Shown: one piece after another, positions 34,422 through 44,397 of the stretch
How the letters are laid out: every line of letters begins with the position of its first letter
How positions within the stretch are numbered: the first letter of the stretch is position 1
Position numbers and translations under genes: made by a program
DNA from: an uncultured Myxococcales bacterium
GTDB taxonomy: Bacteria > Myxococcota_A > UBA9042
DNA length: 64,000 nt
NCBI GenBank assembly: GCA_903955385.1
Contig: CAJBNH010000031.1
Location: forward strand, 24,650-88,649
Reading direction: 5' to 3'
Notes under the pieces: generated by a model
Seen by the model: the letters and a program-made list of their open reading frames with translations, nothing else
What the model was told of the DNA's origin: nothing
Databases searched by the model: none

Positions 34422-35828
34422 ATGTCGCCCGTCACGGCGCCCGGCGCCCAGGACATCGCAGACCTCGACGTGCAGACCGAGGACACCCCGCTCGACGGCG
34501 AAACGTCGGCCGAGTACGGGTCTACCCGCGTCATGCCGCCGCCGGACCTGCCCCGCAGCGACGCCGCGCCCGTGCCGGTGCCGGTCGGGATGGACTGGAG
34601 GCTGTTCGCCGCGGTGGTCGGCCTGATGACGATGGGCGTGGTGATGGCGTTCTCGGCGTCGGTGTTCGTGGCCCTGCACCAGCACAACGGCAACGAAACC
34701 TACTTCCTGACGCGGCATCTCCAACACATCAGCGTGGCGCTGGTGATGATGATGGTGGGCGTGCATGTGCCGTATCAGTTCTGGCGCAAGGCCGCGTACC
34801 CCATTCTCGTCTTCTGCATTCTGATGCTGGTCGCGCTGATGGTGCTGCCTCAGACGCCCAACCCGATCGCCTATGCCGACACGGTGAACAAGGCCACCCG
34901 CTGGCTGGTGCTGTTCAAGGTGCGACTGCAGCCCAGCGAGCTCGTGAAGTTCGCGTTCGTGCTGTACCTGGCCAACTCGCTGACGAAGAAGGCCGCTTCG
35001 AACGCCATGGAGTCGTTCACGGTCGGGTTCCTGCCGCACCTGCTGGTGTGGGGGCTCGTGTTCCTGATGTGCATGTGGCAGCCCGACCTCGGGACCGGCA
35101 TCGTGCTGGCCGTCCTCGTGTTCGCCATGACGTTCATCGCCGGGCTGAACAAGATCTACCTCGTGTCGCTGGGTGCGGTGGGGATTTCGGGTCTGATGGC
35201 CATCGTGCTGATCAGCCCAATGCGGTTCAGGCGCTTGGTCGCGTTCTTGAACCCGGAGCTCTACCGCGACGGCGCGGGGTTCCAGCTGTTCAACGGTCGT
35301 CTCGCCATCGCCACCGGCGGCTGGTTCGGCAACGGCTTGGGGCTCTCGCGACAGAAGCTCGGCTTCGTCCCCGAAGCGCACACCGACTTCATCCTCTCGA
35401 TCATCGCGGAAGAGTTTGGCTTGGTCGGCGTCGCCCTGATCGCCCTGACGTTCCTGTACGTTCTGCGCCGCGGCGCCCGCATCGCCCTGCGCGGCCGCGA
35501 TGAGTTCGGCCGATTGCTGGCGACGGGCATCACCGTGCTGCTGGGCACCCAGGCCGCGATCAACTTCGGCGTCGTCATGGGCACGCTGCCGACCAAGGGG
35601 CTGACGCTGCCGTTTGTGTCGCACGGCGGCTCGTCGCTGATGGCTTTGTCGCTCGCCGTCGGCGTGCTGCTGAACGTGGGCCGCGGCGGCAATCCCGACC
35701 ATGACGTACAACTGCCACCAATGCCTCGCCTTCCTTGGCGCCGCCGCTCCCGCAGCGGCGTGCCTGCCAACGTGCGGACCGGCAACACCCGCGTGACGCG
35801 CGTCACGACGACGGGAGGGACGCCATGA
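34422..35828 (+). CDS. ftsW: Septal SEDS glycosyltransferase FtsW with N-terminal extension
   Basis: 468 residues. FtsW polymerises lipid II with FtsI. About ten membrane helices start at residue 60. Family motifs are TRWLVLFKVRLQPSELVKFA, WQPDLGTG, QLFNGRLAIATGGWFGNGLG, PEAHTDFILSIIAEEFGLVG and TLPFVSHGGSSL. The first 57 residues are a Pro/Asp-rich cytoplasmic extension, and the C-terminus adds about 45 Arg/Pro-rich residues. The ATG at 34422 has GAGGT 9 bases upstream. murD, usually next to mraY, is absent. The stop overlaps murG (ATGA). Confidence 0.97.
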   Translation: MSPVTAPGAQDIADLDVQTEDTPLDGETSAEYGSTRVMPPPDLPRSDAAPVPVPVGMDWRLFAAVVGLMTMGVVMAFSASVFVALHQHNGNETYFLTRHLQHISVALVMMMVGVHVPYQFWRKAAYPILVFCILMLVALMVLPQTPNPIAYADTVNKATRWLVLFKVRLQPSELVKFAFVLYLANSLTKKAASNAMESFTVGFLPHLLVWGLVFLMCMWQPDLGTGIVLAVLVFAMTFIAGLNKIYLVSLGAVGISGLMAIVLISPMRFRRLVAFLNPELYRDGAGFQLFNGRLAIATGGWFGNGLGLSRQKLGFVPEAHTDFILSIIAEEFGLVGVALIALTFLYVLRRGARIALRGRDEFGRLLATGITVLLGTQAAINFGVVMGTLPTKGLTLPFVSHGGSSLMALSLAVGVLLNVGRGGNPDHDVQLPPMPRLPWRRRSRSGVPANVRTGNTRVTRVTTTGGTP

Positions 35829-36937
35829 CGACGCCTCACGCTGTCCCCACCAAGATCGTGCTCGCAGGCGGCGGCACGGGCGGCCACGTCACGCCAGCAC
35901 TGGCCATTGCCGACGCCATCCGTGCCCAGTATCCCGCGACGGAAATCCTGTTCGTCGGTACCCCGCAAGGTCTCGAGGCCACGCTGGTGCCGCGACGCGG
36001 CTACCGCATCGAGCTCGTCGCCGGTTCGCGGCTGGTCGGCGGCGGTCTGGGCAGCAAAGTCAAGGGGTTGCAGTCGCTTGCGGCGGGCATCCTTGCGGCC
36101 CGTCGCATCCTTGCGGCAGAGCGGCCCAACGTCGTGCTCGGCGTGGGCGGCTACGCCTCTGGCGCGGCACTGCTGGCGGCGCGGAGCTTGGGGCTGCCGA
36201 CGGCCATCCACGAGTCCAACGCCGTCCCGGGCCTGACGAATCGCGTTCTGGGCGCGCTGGTCGACCGGGTGTACCTGGGCTTTGAGGCCGCCGCGCGCGA
36301 CTTCCCGCAGGAGGTGTCGCTGCTGTCGGGCAACCCGGTGCGGGCCGAAATCGCCGCGGTGGGTGCCGGTCGCCAGCTGCCGCACGACCGCCCGGTGCGT
36401 GTGCTGGTCGTGGGCGGCTCGCAAGGGTCGCAATTCCTCAACGAGCGTGTGCCGGACCTGCTGGGTCTGGTGGCCGCTGCGGGCGTGGAGCTCGAGGTCC
36501 GCCACCAGGTCGGCAAGCTCGAGGCGGCCCCGGTGGAGCAGCGGTATGCCGAAGCCGGTCTGGAGGCCACGGTTGCGGGCTTCATCGACGACATGGCGGG
36601 CGCGTATGCCTGGGCCGACTTCGCGGTGACGCGGTCGGGCTCCGGGACGGTGGCCGAGCTTGCCGCGGCCGGTCTGCCCGCCCTGCTGGTGCCGTTCCCC
36701 CACGCCGCCGGAGATCACCAGGCCGCCAACGCAAAGGCCTTTGTCGACGCCGGTGCGGGAGCTTGGGTGCGTCAGGCGAAGTGGCAGGCGCCTGACCTTG
36801 CCGAGTGGATCGTGGGCCTGTTCCGCGACCCCACGGTGTGGCAGCGCACCTCAGATTCCGCCCGTCGACTCGGTGCGCGCGACGCTGCCCGCGCGATCGC
36901 GCTGGACTGCGCCACGTGGCTGGAGGGGGGATGCTGA
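35825..36937 (+). CDS. murG: Lipid II synthase (GlcNAc transferase) MurG
   Basis: 370 residues. MurG adds GlcNAc from UDP-GlcNAc to lipid I at the inner face of the membrane. Motifs are AGGGTGGHVTPALAIADAI (N-terminal G-loop), GVGGYASGAALLAARSLGLP, HESNAVPGLTNR, GGSQGSQFLNERVP, and SGSGTVAELAAAGLPALLVPFP with the donor-binding E and the following HAAGDHQAANA. The ATG overlaps the ftsW stop. The stop overlaps the start chosen for ftsQ (TGATG). Confidence 0.98.
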   Translation: MTTPHAVPTKIVLAGGGTGGHVTPALAIADAIRAQYPATEILFVGTPQGLEATLVPRRGYRIELVAGSRLVGGGLGSKVKGLQSLAAGILAARRILAAERPNVVLGVGGYASGAALLAARSLGLPTAIHESNAVPGLTNRVLGALVDRVYLGFEAAARDFPQEVSLLSGNPVRAEIAAVGAGRQLPHDRPVRVLVVGGSQGSQFLNERVPDLLGLVAAAGVELEVRHQVGKLEAAPVEQRYAEAGLEATVAGFIDDMAGAYAWADFAVTRSGSGTVAELAAAGLPALLVPFPHAAGDHQAANAKAFVDAGAGAWVRQAKWQAPDLAEWIVGLFRDPTVWQRTSDSARRLGARDAARAIALDCATWLEGGC

Positions 36938-38274
36938 TGCTGTTCGGCCAGCGCCGCCCGCGCAACGTGCGCAAGGTGCCTCTGCGACAGCGTTTGACGC
37001 TGGCGTGGCAGGCGCTGTCGCGTACCGCCGAACCGACCGAGACGGAAGACGAAGCCGCCGAGGCTCCGGAGCCGCGCTTCCTGTGGAGCCGCATCTTCAC
37101 CGTGCTGGTCGTCGTCGTGTGCCTGACGCTGGTGGTCGCCGTCCTGCTGAACCTGGGCGACTACCTCAAGGAAAAGCCGGACACGGGCAACGTCACGACG
37201 TTCGACGTCTCAGGGGCCCACCGTGTCACGCGGGAGCAGCTGATCGCCGCCAGCGAAGTGCGCTTGGGCAGCTCGCTGGTCACGCTTGACCGCGCCGCTG
37301 TGCAACGCAACATCGAGCGGCTGCCTTGGGTTGCGCGCGCGCACGTGCAGCAGGTCCTGCCGTCCACTCTGGCCATTCAGGTCGAGGAGCACGTGCCGTT
37401 CGCCGTGGTTCTGGGCAAGAAGATGCGGATTGCCAACCGCGACGGCGAGCTGTTCAAGGAAGCCGAGGTCGGTGATGCCCCCGAGCTGCCGATCCTGACG
37501 GGCCTGCCGCCGACCGTCACAGGCGACGCCCCGCCCAACGAGACCGATGGGGCTCGCGAAGTTGGCCGTCGACACCTGCTGGACCTGCTGCGGCTGGTGG
37601 ATGCCCACGCCAAGTCTTCGATCCGGGAGCGTTTTTCCCTCAGCGAGGTCCACTGGGACCCCGTACTTGGCACCACACTGGTGTCCGCCCGTGACGGCTC
37701 GGAGATCCGGTTGGGCCGGGCGATGGTCGCGGACCCGGAGCGGGCATTCGACCGCATCGGGCGCCTGCTGACCCGCGTCGAGGAACGTGGCGAGTGGCTC
37801 AAGTACGCCCTGATGGATGACGACCTGCGGCCAGACCGTGCCGTCGTGCGCTCAGAGCTGCTTGGCAGTGCAGAAGCCGAAGCGGCGCGAGCCGGTGGCG
37901 CAGGTCAGGCGTCCGCACCCCAGATCGAAACGGCTGCGGCCGGTCCGGGCGAGCCCGTGGCGGTCGCTGGCGACGGGACTCCTGCCAAGCTCGGCGACGA
38001 CGTGGACCACCCGCTGGTAGACCTGGGCAGCCTGAAAGCCCCGCCAGAACCGGCCGCCAAGCCCGACGCCAAGGCCACCCAGAAGCCTGGCGCCAAGCTG
38101 GCAACCAAGCCGACTGCGAAGGTGGACGCCAAGGCCGCCGCCAAACCAGGGGCAAAGGCCCCCCCCAAGCCCGCCGCCGCCAAGCCGGCTGCTGCGCACA
38201 CCAATTCTGCTACCAAGGCCGCCGTCAAGCCCGCGAAACCCGCGGCCAAAGACGACGACAACCCTCAGGACTGA
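36937..38274 (+). CDS. ftsQ: Division protein FtsQ with long Lys/Ala/Pro periplasmic tail
   Basis: 445 residues. ATG at 36937 overlaps the murG stop and has GGAGG at good spacing; an ATG two codons earlier is possible. A basic then acidic cytoplasmic N-terminus (1-47) precedes one membrane helix (about 50-70). The POTRA domain follows (VTTFDVSGAHRVTREQLIAA, LPWVARAHVQQVLPSTLAI), then the FtsQ beta domain to about residue 310. The last 110 residues or so are low-complexity, with KP-(D/G/T)-AK repeats (AKPDAKATQKPGAKLATKPT). The chain matches FtsQ in order and topology; the tail is not part of the usual family. FtsQ connects FtsA/FtsK to FtsL/FtsB. Confidence 0.92.
   Translation: MLFGQRRPRNVRKVPLRQRLTLAWQALSRTAEPTETEDEAAEAPEPRFLWSRIFTVLVVVVCLTLVVAVLLNLGDYLKEKPDTGNVTTFDVSGAHRVTREQLIAASEVRLGSSLVTLDRAAVQRNIERLPWVARAHVQQVLPSTLAIQVEEHVPFAVVLGKKMRIANRDGELFKEAEVGDAPELPILTGLPPTVTGDAPPNETDGAREVGRRHLLDLLRLVDAHAKSSIRERFSLSEVHWDPVLGTTLVSARDGSEIRLGRAMVADPERAFDRIGRLLTRVEERGEWLKYALMDDDLRPDRAVVRSELLGSAEAEAARAGGAGQASAPQIETAAAGPGEPVAVAGDGTPAKLGDDVDHPLVDLGSLKAPPEPAAKPDAKATQKPGAKLATKPTAKVDAKAAAKPGAKAPPKPAAAKPAAAHTNSATKAAVKPAKPAAKDDDNPQD
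38047..38252 (+). repeat. Lys-Pro/Ala-Lys repeat coding region in ftsQ
   Basis: Degenerate repeats of about 15-18 bases encode AK-P-x-AK units (PDAKATQKPGAK, KPTAKVDAKAAAKPGAKAPP and so on). Lys is almost always AAG or AAA in a setting otherwise rich in GC. The repeat end of the protein would be strongly basic and unfolded, with an acidic last six residues. Confidence 0.75.
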
Positions 38275-38322
38275 ACCACGCCCGGGCCGGGCAAGATTGC
38301 AAGCGAACAGGGAGGAAGGACG

Positions 38323-39552
38323 ATGGCGAAGAAGGACGAGATCATCGTGGGGCTGGATGTCGGCACCCACAAGGTCGTGGCGATCGTTGGCGAGGTGAAG
38401 GCCGACAGCACGCTCGACATCATTGGCGTGGGCACCAGCCCGTCGAACGGCATCCGCAAGGGAGTCGTCGTCAACGTGAACGAGACGATGGAGGCGATCC
38501 AACGCGCCGTGCACGAAGCCGAGCTGATGGCCGGCTGCACGGTCAACGCCGTCTACGTCAGCGTCTCGGGCGCACACCTGAAGTCCTTCAACAACCGCGG
38601 CGTGGTGGCGGTGCAGAATCGTGAGGTCACGCAGACCGATATCGACCGCGTGCTCGAGAACGCCAAGGCGGTGCAGATCCCCGCGGACCGCATGATCCTG
38701 CACACGGTGCCGCAGGAGTTCCTGGTCGATGACAACGACGGCATCAAGACGCCGATCGGCATCTCAGGCGTGCGGCTGCAGGTCAACGTCCACATCGTGA
38801 CTGCTCTGAACTCGGGCGTGCAGAACGTGACCCAGTGCGCCGAGCGGGCCGGGCTGCACGTGCTCAAGACGTCGGCCGAGATGCTGGCGTCGGCGCGGGC
38901 GGTGCTCGAAGACGACGAGAAGGAGTTGGGCGTGGTGCTGGTCGACATCGGCGGCGGCACGACCGACATCTCGATCTTCCACAACGGTTTCATCGTGCAT
39001 TCGGTGGTGCTGCCCGTCGGCGGCGACCACATCACGAGCGACATCGCCGTCGGCCTGCGCACCCCCAAGGCCGAGGCCGAGCGCATCAAGATTCAGCACG
39101 GCTGTGCCGTCTCCACCATGGTCGAGGACGGCGAGAACATCGAGGTCGCCTGCGTGGGTGGCCGCGAGCCCATCGTGCGCAAGCGCAAGCTGCTGTGCGA
39201 CATCATCGAACCGCGCATGGAAGAGATCTATCGGCTGGTGGAGCGAGAGATCCAGGCCTCCAACTTCGCGGACGTGCTGGGCTCAGGCGTGGTCCTGACC
39301 GGCGGCACCGCGCTGCTGCCGGGCGCTGCGGAGCTTGGCGAGGAAGTCCTGGGCCTTCCCGTCCGCGTCGGCTTCCCTCGCCGCGTCGGCGGCCTGCGCG
39401 ACATGGTCAATTCGCCCGTCTTCGCAACCGCGCTGGGTCTGGTGATGCAAGGCGCTGCCGAAGACTCCCCCGGTGCCGGCCGCGGCAAGCAGAAGCCCAA
39501 GGCGGGCGGCTGGATCGGCACGGTCCTCGACTGGGTCCGCCAAGCCTTCTGA
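38323..39552 (+). CDS. ftsA: Divisome actin-like protein FtsA
   Basis: 409 residues. FtsA tethers FtsZ to the membrane and recruits later division proteins. The ATG has GGGAGGAAGG upstream. Motifs are the phosphate-1 loop IIVGLDVGTHKVVAIVGEV, the 1C domain (VNETMEAIQRAVHEAELMAG), phosphate-2 VLVDIGGGTTDISIFHNGF, the adenosine loop SGVVLTGGTALLPGA, and a C-terminal amphipathic helix GWIGTVLDWVRQAF for membrane binding. It precedes ftsZ by 80 bases. Confidence 0.98.
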   Translation: MAKKDEIIVGLDVGTHKVVAIVGEVKADSTLDIIGVGTSPSNGIRKGVVVNVNETMEAIQRAVHEAELMAGCTVNAVYVSVSGAHLKSFNNRGVVAVQNREVTQTDIDRVLENAKAVQIPADRMILHTVPQEFLVDDNDGIKTPIGISGVRLQVNVHIVTALNSGVQNVTQCAERAGLHVLKTSAEMLASARAVLEDDEKELGVVLVDIGGGTTDISIFHNGFIVHSVVLPVGGDHITSDIAVGLRTPKAEAERIKIQHGCAVSTMVEDGENIEVACVGGREPIVRKRKLLCDIIEPRMEEIYRLVEREIQASNFADVLGSGVVLTGGTALLPGAAELGEEVLGLPVRVGFPRRVGGLRDMVNSPVFATALGLVMQGAAEDSPGAGRGKQKPKAGGWIGTVLDWVRQAF

Positions 39553-39563
39553 ACCCCATCGCA

Positions 39564-39587
39564 CACCGCGGACCGGCCCCCGCGGTG
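39564..39587 (+). promoter_or_regulatory. Hairpin between ftsA and ftsZ
   Basis: Perfect 8-base inverted repeat CACCGCGG / CCGCGGTG with an 8-base loop, 12 bases after the ftsA stop and 46 before the ftsZ start. There is no T run, so it is not a standard terminator; it may tune mRNA decay or differential expression of ftsZ. Confidence 0.45.
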
Positions 39588-39632
39588 CTTCGCCAGACGT
39601 CCCCATCCTTTTCCTGTCCCACGGAGCAAGCC

Positions 39633-40997
<1,365 letters not shown>

Positions 40998-41023
40998 CCG
41001 CACCGTGTGACTCTGGGGGTGGC

Positions 41024-41551
41024 ATGCCCGCATTTCCCGAGGGGCCCATCCCCGGCGATCCCCTTGACCTGCCGTCTGCTGGGCGCCGCCGTCTCGTCGG
41101 TGCAATCGCCTTGGTCGCACTGACCGCACTGGTCGCGACGGCTCACGTCCTTCGCGCACGACGGCAGGGAGACGAGGCGCTGACCTCTGCGTTTCGAGAG
41201 CTGGCCGAAGCCGTCGACGGCCCGGCGGCAGACCTACAGGCCCATCTCGCAAGTGCGCGGAAGTCCTTCGGAGAGGCCGCTACCGCTATCGCCCCTGAGG
41301 GCGTCGCGTTGTATGGCGTCGATCTGACGGAACGACTGGTGCCCGGTCCGGTGCCACTGCGATGGGCGACGCCCGTTCCGAAGGAGTCGGCCGCCCTGGC
41401 CGACGCGGTGCGCGAACGGCTGGAGCGCGGACGGCCAGACGCCGCGCTGGACCTGTTGGACCAAGCGGGACCGCTGGGGCGCCATCGCGATGTCGGGGTG
41501 CTGCGCGCGTTCGCCCAGTCGTGGCAGGCGGCGCGCAAATCGCGGCCTTAG
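41024..41551 (+). CDS. Small single-pass membrane protein after ftsZ
   Basis: 175 residues, ATG 26 bases after the ftsZ stop, with GGGGGT upstream. A Pro-rich N-terminus of about 22 residues is followed by one membrane helix (about 24-43, LVGAIALVALTALVATAHVL) and a helical, charged periplasmic part. No family is recognised. Being the last gene of the rightward dcw run suggests co-expression with ftsZ, but the sequence does not show a division role. Confidence 0.75.
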   Translation: MPAFPEGPIPGDPLDLPSAGRRRLVGAIALVALTALVATAHVLRARRQGDEALTSAFRELAEAVDGPAADLQAHLASARKSFGEAATAIAPEGVALYGVDLTERLVPGPVPLRWATPVPKESAALADAVRERLERGRPDAALDLLDQAGPLGRHRDVGVLRAFAQSWQAARKSRP

Positions 41552-41617
41552 GCGAATGCACGCCTTTCAGGGCCGTTCGATGACGGGAAGTGCTACGTCG
41601 GGAACAGTCCGGTCGGA

Positions 41618-41833
41618 CTAGCCCTGCTTGGGCTGGGCAAGACCGAATCGACGGTTAAAGCGATCCACGCGACCGCCCGTGTCGATCAGGCGCTGCTTGC
41701 CCGTGTAGAACGGGTGGCAATTCGAGCAGATGTCGACCTGCATGTTGCCCGCGGTCGAGCGGGTCATGAAGGTGTTGCCGCAACCGCAGTGGATCTTGGC
41801 TTCGACGTACTTGGGGTGGCCTTCCTTCTTCAT
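41618..41833 (-). CDS. rpmE: 50S ribosomal protein L31 (zinc type)
   Basis: 71 residues. Motifs are [25 protein letters not shown] N-terminus, [13 protein letters not shown], and [15 protein letters not shown]16, C18, C36 and C39 form the zinc-binding set of the C+ type, which serves as a zinc reserve in many bacteria. I chose the ATG at 41831-41833 (GAGG 7 bases upstream); a longer frame upstream runs through the leader. It has its own promoter at 41971-41999 and a structured 130-base leader. Confidence 0.97.
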   Translation of the reverse strand: MKKEGHPKYVEAKIHCGCGNTFMTRSTAGNMQVDICSNCHPFYTGKQRLIDTGGRVDRFNRRFGLAQPKQG

Positions 41834-41878
41834 CAGGTACCTCGGTTGGGCGGCCCATGTCGGGTCCGCCGGCGTGGC

Positions 41879-41961
41879 GGGTTGCTCGGCAACCCCAGCG
41901 TCCAAACAGCGGGACGCATCGTTCGGTTTCCCCGTTGCGGCTGCGGTTGGGGCAGCCGCAA
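41879..41961 (-). ncRNA. Candidate structured leader of rpmE (two hairpins)
   Basis: The rpmE leader on the minus strand holds two perfect stem-loops. The first, 41935-41961, has a 10-base stem (TTGCGGCTGC with GCAGCCGCAA) and a 7-base loop. The second, 41879-41895, has a 7-base stem (GGGTTGC with GCAACCC) and a 3-base loop. The predicted transcription start (about 41964) lies right at the first hairpin. Such leaders are known for L31 genes in other phyla and may bind L31 itself. No T run follows, so simple termination is unlikely. Function here is inferred. Confidence 0.45.
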
Positions 41962-41970
41962 GGGGCCGAC

Positions 41971-41999
41971 AAGATAACCCCGCGCGCCCCAAAGGTCAA
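41971..41999 (-). promoter_or_regulatory. Predicted rpmE promoter
   Basis: Minus strand: -35 TTGACC (41994-41999, 5 of 6), 17-base spacer, -10 TATCTT (41971-41976, 4 of 6). It lies in the gap between the epimerase stop and rpmE. Confidence 0.6.
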
Positions 42000-42024
42000 T
42001 GCAAACCGGCCGCCAACCTGCAGT

Positions 42025-42981
42025 TCAGGCTTGGCTTATGCGGTACCACGCCGCGAACCGGGCCAGCCCGTCCTCGATCGACACCTTTGGCCGGTAGCCC
42101 AGGCCCGCTGTCGCCCGGGTCAGATCGGCCGAGGTGCGCGGCACATCGCCCGCCGCTTCGGGAAGATGCACGAGGTTGGGCTGCACGCTCAACGCCTGTC
42201 CCAGCATCCGGATCAGGTCCAGCAGCTTGGTCTCGCGGTCTCCGCCCAAGTTGAACACGGCGAACCCCTGGGGCCGGTCGATCGCCCCCAACACGCCGAC
42301 GAGGATATCGTCTACGTAGGTGTAGTCGCGACTGGACCCGCCATCGCCGAACACAGGGATCGGCTCGCCTTTGCACAGGGCTGAGGCGAACTTGTGGATG
42401 GCCATCTCTGGCCGCTGGCGGGGACCATAGACCGTGAAGAAGCGCAGACAGGTCACATCAAACCCGTGCAAATGCGCGTAGGTGTGGGCCAGCAGCTCGC
42501 CTGCGCGCTTGGTGGCGGCATAGGGCGACACGGGGCGGTCGGCGTGGGCCTGCTCGCCGAACGGGGCGTCGGAGTCGGCACCGTAGACCGACGACGACGA
42601 GGCGAACACGACGCGCTTGGGTCCTCTCCGCAGGCAGGTCTCGAGCAACCGCGTGGTCGTCTCCAGGTTGGCGCGAACGTAAGCGATCGGGTCCTGAATG
42701 CTCGGCCGCACGCCCGCCTTGGCCGCAAGGTGCACCACGACGTCGAATGGCCCCAGATCGAAGGCGCGGTCCACGTCGGCTTGGTCCAGCAGATCGCCCT
42801 GCAGGAAGGCGAACCGGTCGCCGCCAGACGCCTGTACTTCTGAAAGGTTGCGGCGCTTGATGGCCGGGTCGTAAAACGGGTCGAAGTTGTCGATCCCGAC
42901 CACCGAATCGCCGCGCGCCAGCAATGCCTGGCAGGTATGCGACCCGATGAAACCCGCCGCGCCGGTGACCAGGACCCGCAT
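42025..42981 (-). CDS. NAD-dependent nucleotide-sugar epimerase (UDP-glucuronate 4-epimerase-like)
   Basis: 318 residues, an extended SDR. The Rossmann motif TGAAGFIGSH is at the N-terminus, SSSSVYGAD carries the Ser of the catalytic triad, and YAATKRAGE carries the YxxxK pair. Further family segments are AAKAGVRPSIQDP, FFTVYGPRQRPEMA and RDYTYVDDI. The AGVRxS and RPEMA segments point to UDP-glucuronate 4-epimerases (GAE/CapI group), which supply UDP-galacturonate for surface polysaccharides. It is not next to the polysaccharide export operon at 10962-16138, so a link is only possible. Confidence 0.9.
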   Translation of the reverse strand: MRVLVTGAAGFIGSHTCQALLARGDSVVGIDNFDPFYDPAIKRRNLSEVQASGGDRFAFLQGDLLDQADVDRAFDLGPFDVVVHLAAKAGVRPSIQDPIAYVRANLETTTRLLETCLRRGPKRVVFASSSSVYGADSDAPFGEQAHADRPVSPYAATKRAGELLAHTYAHLHGFDVTCLRFFTVYGPRQRPEMAIHKFASALCKGEPIPVFGDGGSSRDYTYVDDILVGVLGAIDRPQGFAVFNLGGDRETKLLDLIRMLGQALSVQPNLVHLPEAAGDVPRTSADLTRATAGLGYRPKVSIEDGLARFAAWYRISQA

Positions 42982-43026
42982 GTGATGGCCTCGCTTCGAC
43001 CGGTCACAACCGGCAGATCGGCCCGC

Positions 43027-43055
43027 GGTGTAGCAGGCGGTGGCGGGACGGACAA
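43027..43055 (-). promoter_or_regulatory. Candidate promoter of the epimerase gene
   Basis: Minus strand: -35 TTGTCC (43050-43055), 17-base spacer, -10 TACACC (43027-43032, weak). Fits the 90-base gap before the gene but is not strong evidence. Confidence 0.3.
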
Positions 43056-43071
43056 GGCAAGCAGGCCACCG

Positions 43072-44364
43072 CTAGGGGATTCGGGCGACCTTGGTGGCGG
43101 CGGCCGTCAACCGCTCGGTCAGCATCGGCGTCGTGATCTGCTCGGGCAGCAGGTCCCAGGACCCATCGGGCAGATAGATCACGTAGGCCGGCACACCGGA
43201 GCGGCCGAGCTTCTGCAACGCCTTCCAGATCCCCTCGTCTTCGGTCGTGTAGTCGGCTTTCATCGGTAAAATATCGTGTTGCGACAGCAGCTTGCGCACG
43301 GGATCGGTCTCGATGACCAGCTTCTCGTTGGCCTTGCAGTTCATGCACCAGTCTGCCGTGAAGTCCGCGAACACCAGACGGTGGCGCCGCCCCTCGGCCG
43401 CAATGCGCGCGGGGTCGAACGGCCGCCAGACGATGCGGTCGTCCTTCACGACCGGCCCGTCGCGCCCGTCGGCCGCCTGCGCCGATTGAGAGGTGGCCAC
43501 TGGTAAGTCCTTGACGGCAGGCGTGAAGTCGAGCAGCCAAACGCCTGCCCCCGCCACCCACGCAACTGCGAGAACGCGCACAACCAGCCGCCGAACCGTA
43601 CCGTGGATCACGCCGCCGAAGTGATGCACGCCCCACAGCGCGATCGTCAGGGCAAGCAGGAACGCAAGGAAGGCCGAGCTCGCCGACCGCGACACCTGAC
43701 CGGCGAACGTGTGGAAGAGCCAGACCGCGGTGGCGAGCAGCGAAAAGCCCATCAGGTGCTTGAAGATCTCCATCCACGGCCCGGGCTTGGGCAGTCGGCG
43801 ACCGATCGCAGGCACGAAGCTGACGAGCAGGAACGGACTGGCAAGCCCAAGACCGATCGCTGTGAACAGGGAGAGCGTCTGTCCTGCACTGGCACCGGCG
43901 CCCAGCGCAAACGTTGCGGCTGTCCCCAAGTAGGGCGCCGAACAGGGGGTCGACATGACGGCGGCGAAGATGCCGTTGGCAAACGAGGCGCCGTAACCCT
44001 CTCGACCGGGGCGGGTGGACAGCGACACGTTCCACTCGAACATACCCAAGGAATTCAAGCCAAAAGCGAAGATGATCGCGATCATCGTGGCGACGAACGC
44101 CGGGTTCTGGAACTGCATGCCCCAGCCGATCATCTCTCCCGACGCGCGCAACAGGACCAGCACCGACGCCAGCGCCAGAAACGCCGCGAGGATGCCGCCG
44201 GTGTAGGCCAGACCGTGCAGCCGCTGCTCGCGGGGGGCGCCGGAGCCGCGCTCCACCAGGTGGAAGACCTTCATGGTCAGCACCGGCAGCACGCACGGCA
44301 TCACGTTCAGGATGACGCCGCCCAGCAGGGCAAGGCCAAGGACGGAGAGGAATTCGAAGTCCAT
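43072..44364 (-). CDS. DsbD-like thiol:disulfide interchange protein lacking the alpha domain
   Basis: 430 residues. Eight or so membrane helices of the DsbD beta/CcdA type carry the paired cysteines NVMPCVLPVL (C24) and MSTPCSAPYLG. A C-terminal thioredoxin domain has the redox motif ADWCMNCK and the cis-Pro region SGVPAYV. The N-terminal DsbD-alpha immunoglobulin domain is missing, as in ScsB-short or CcdA-thioredoxin forms. It should carry electrons from cytoplasmic thioredoxin to periplasmic acceptors such as cytochrome or disulfide isomerase pathways. No upstream signal peptide is needed, as the first helix begins at residue 5. Confidence 0.92.
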   Translation of the reverse strand: MDFEFLSVLGLALLGGVILNVMPCVLPVLTMKVFHLVERGSGAPREQRLHGLAYTGGILAAFLALASVLVLLRASGEMIGWGMQFQNPAFVATMIAIIFAFGLNSLGMFEWNVSLSTRPGREGYGASFANGIFAAVMSTPCSAPYLGTAATFALGAGASAGQTLSLFTAIGLGLASPFLLVSFVPAIGRRLPKPGPWMEIFKHLMGFSLLATAVWLFHTFAGQVSRSASSAFLAFLLALTIALWGVHHFGGVIHGTVRRLVVRVLAVAWVAGAGVWLLDFTPAVKDLPVATSQSAQAADGRDGPVVKDDRIVWRPFDPARIAAEGRRHRLVFADFTADWCMNCKANEKLVIETDPVRKLLSQHDILPMKADYTTEDEGIWKALQKLGRSGVPAYVIYLPDGSWDLLPEQITTPMLTERLTAAATKVARIP

Positions 44365-44397
44365 TCAGACGTGCCCGAGTCCAGAGGGAGGAGCAAA

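Noticed and set aside
33318..35711. 797-codon minus-strand frame opposite mraY and ftsW
   Set aside because: His/Gln-rich composition typical of antisense shadows, while mraY and ftsW are unambiguous on the plus strand.
38835..39632. N-terminal extension of ftsZ into ftsA
   Set aside because: It overlaps ftsA out of frame; FtsZ starts at MFESIVPEAP with a good ribosome binding site.
41600..41625. Small inverted repeat after the rpmE stop as a terminator
   Set aside because: Stem of only five bases, overlapping the stop codon, without a T run.
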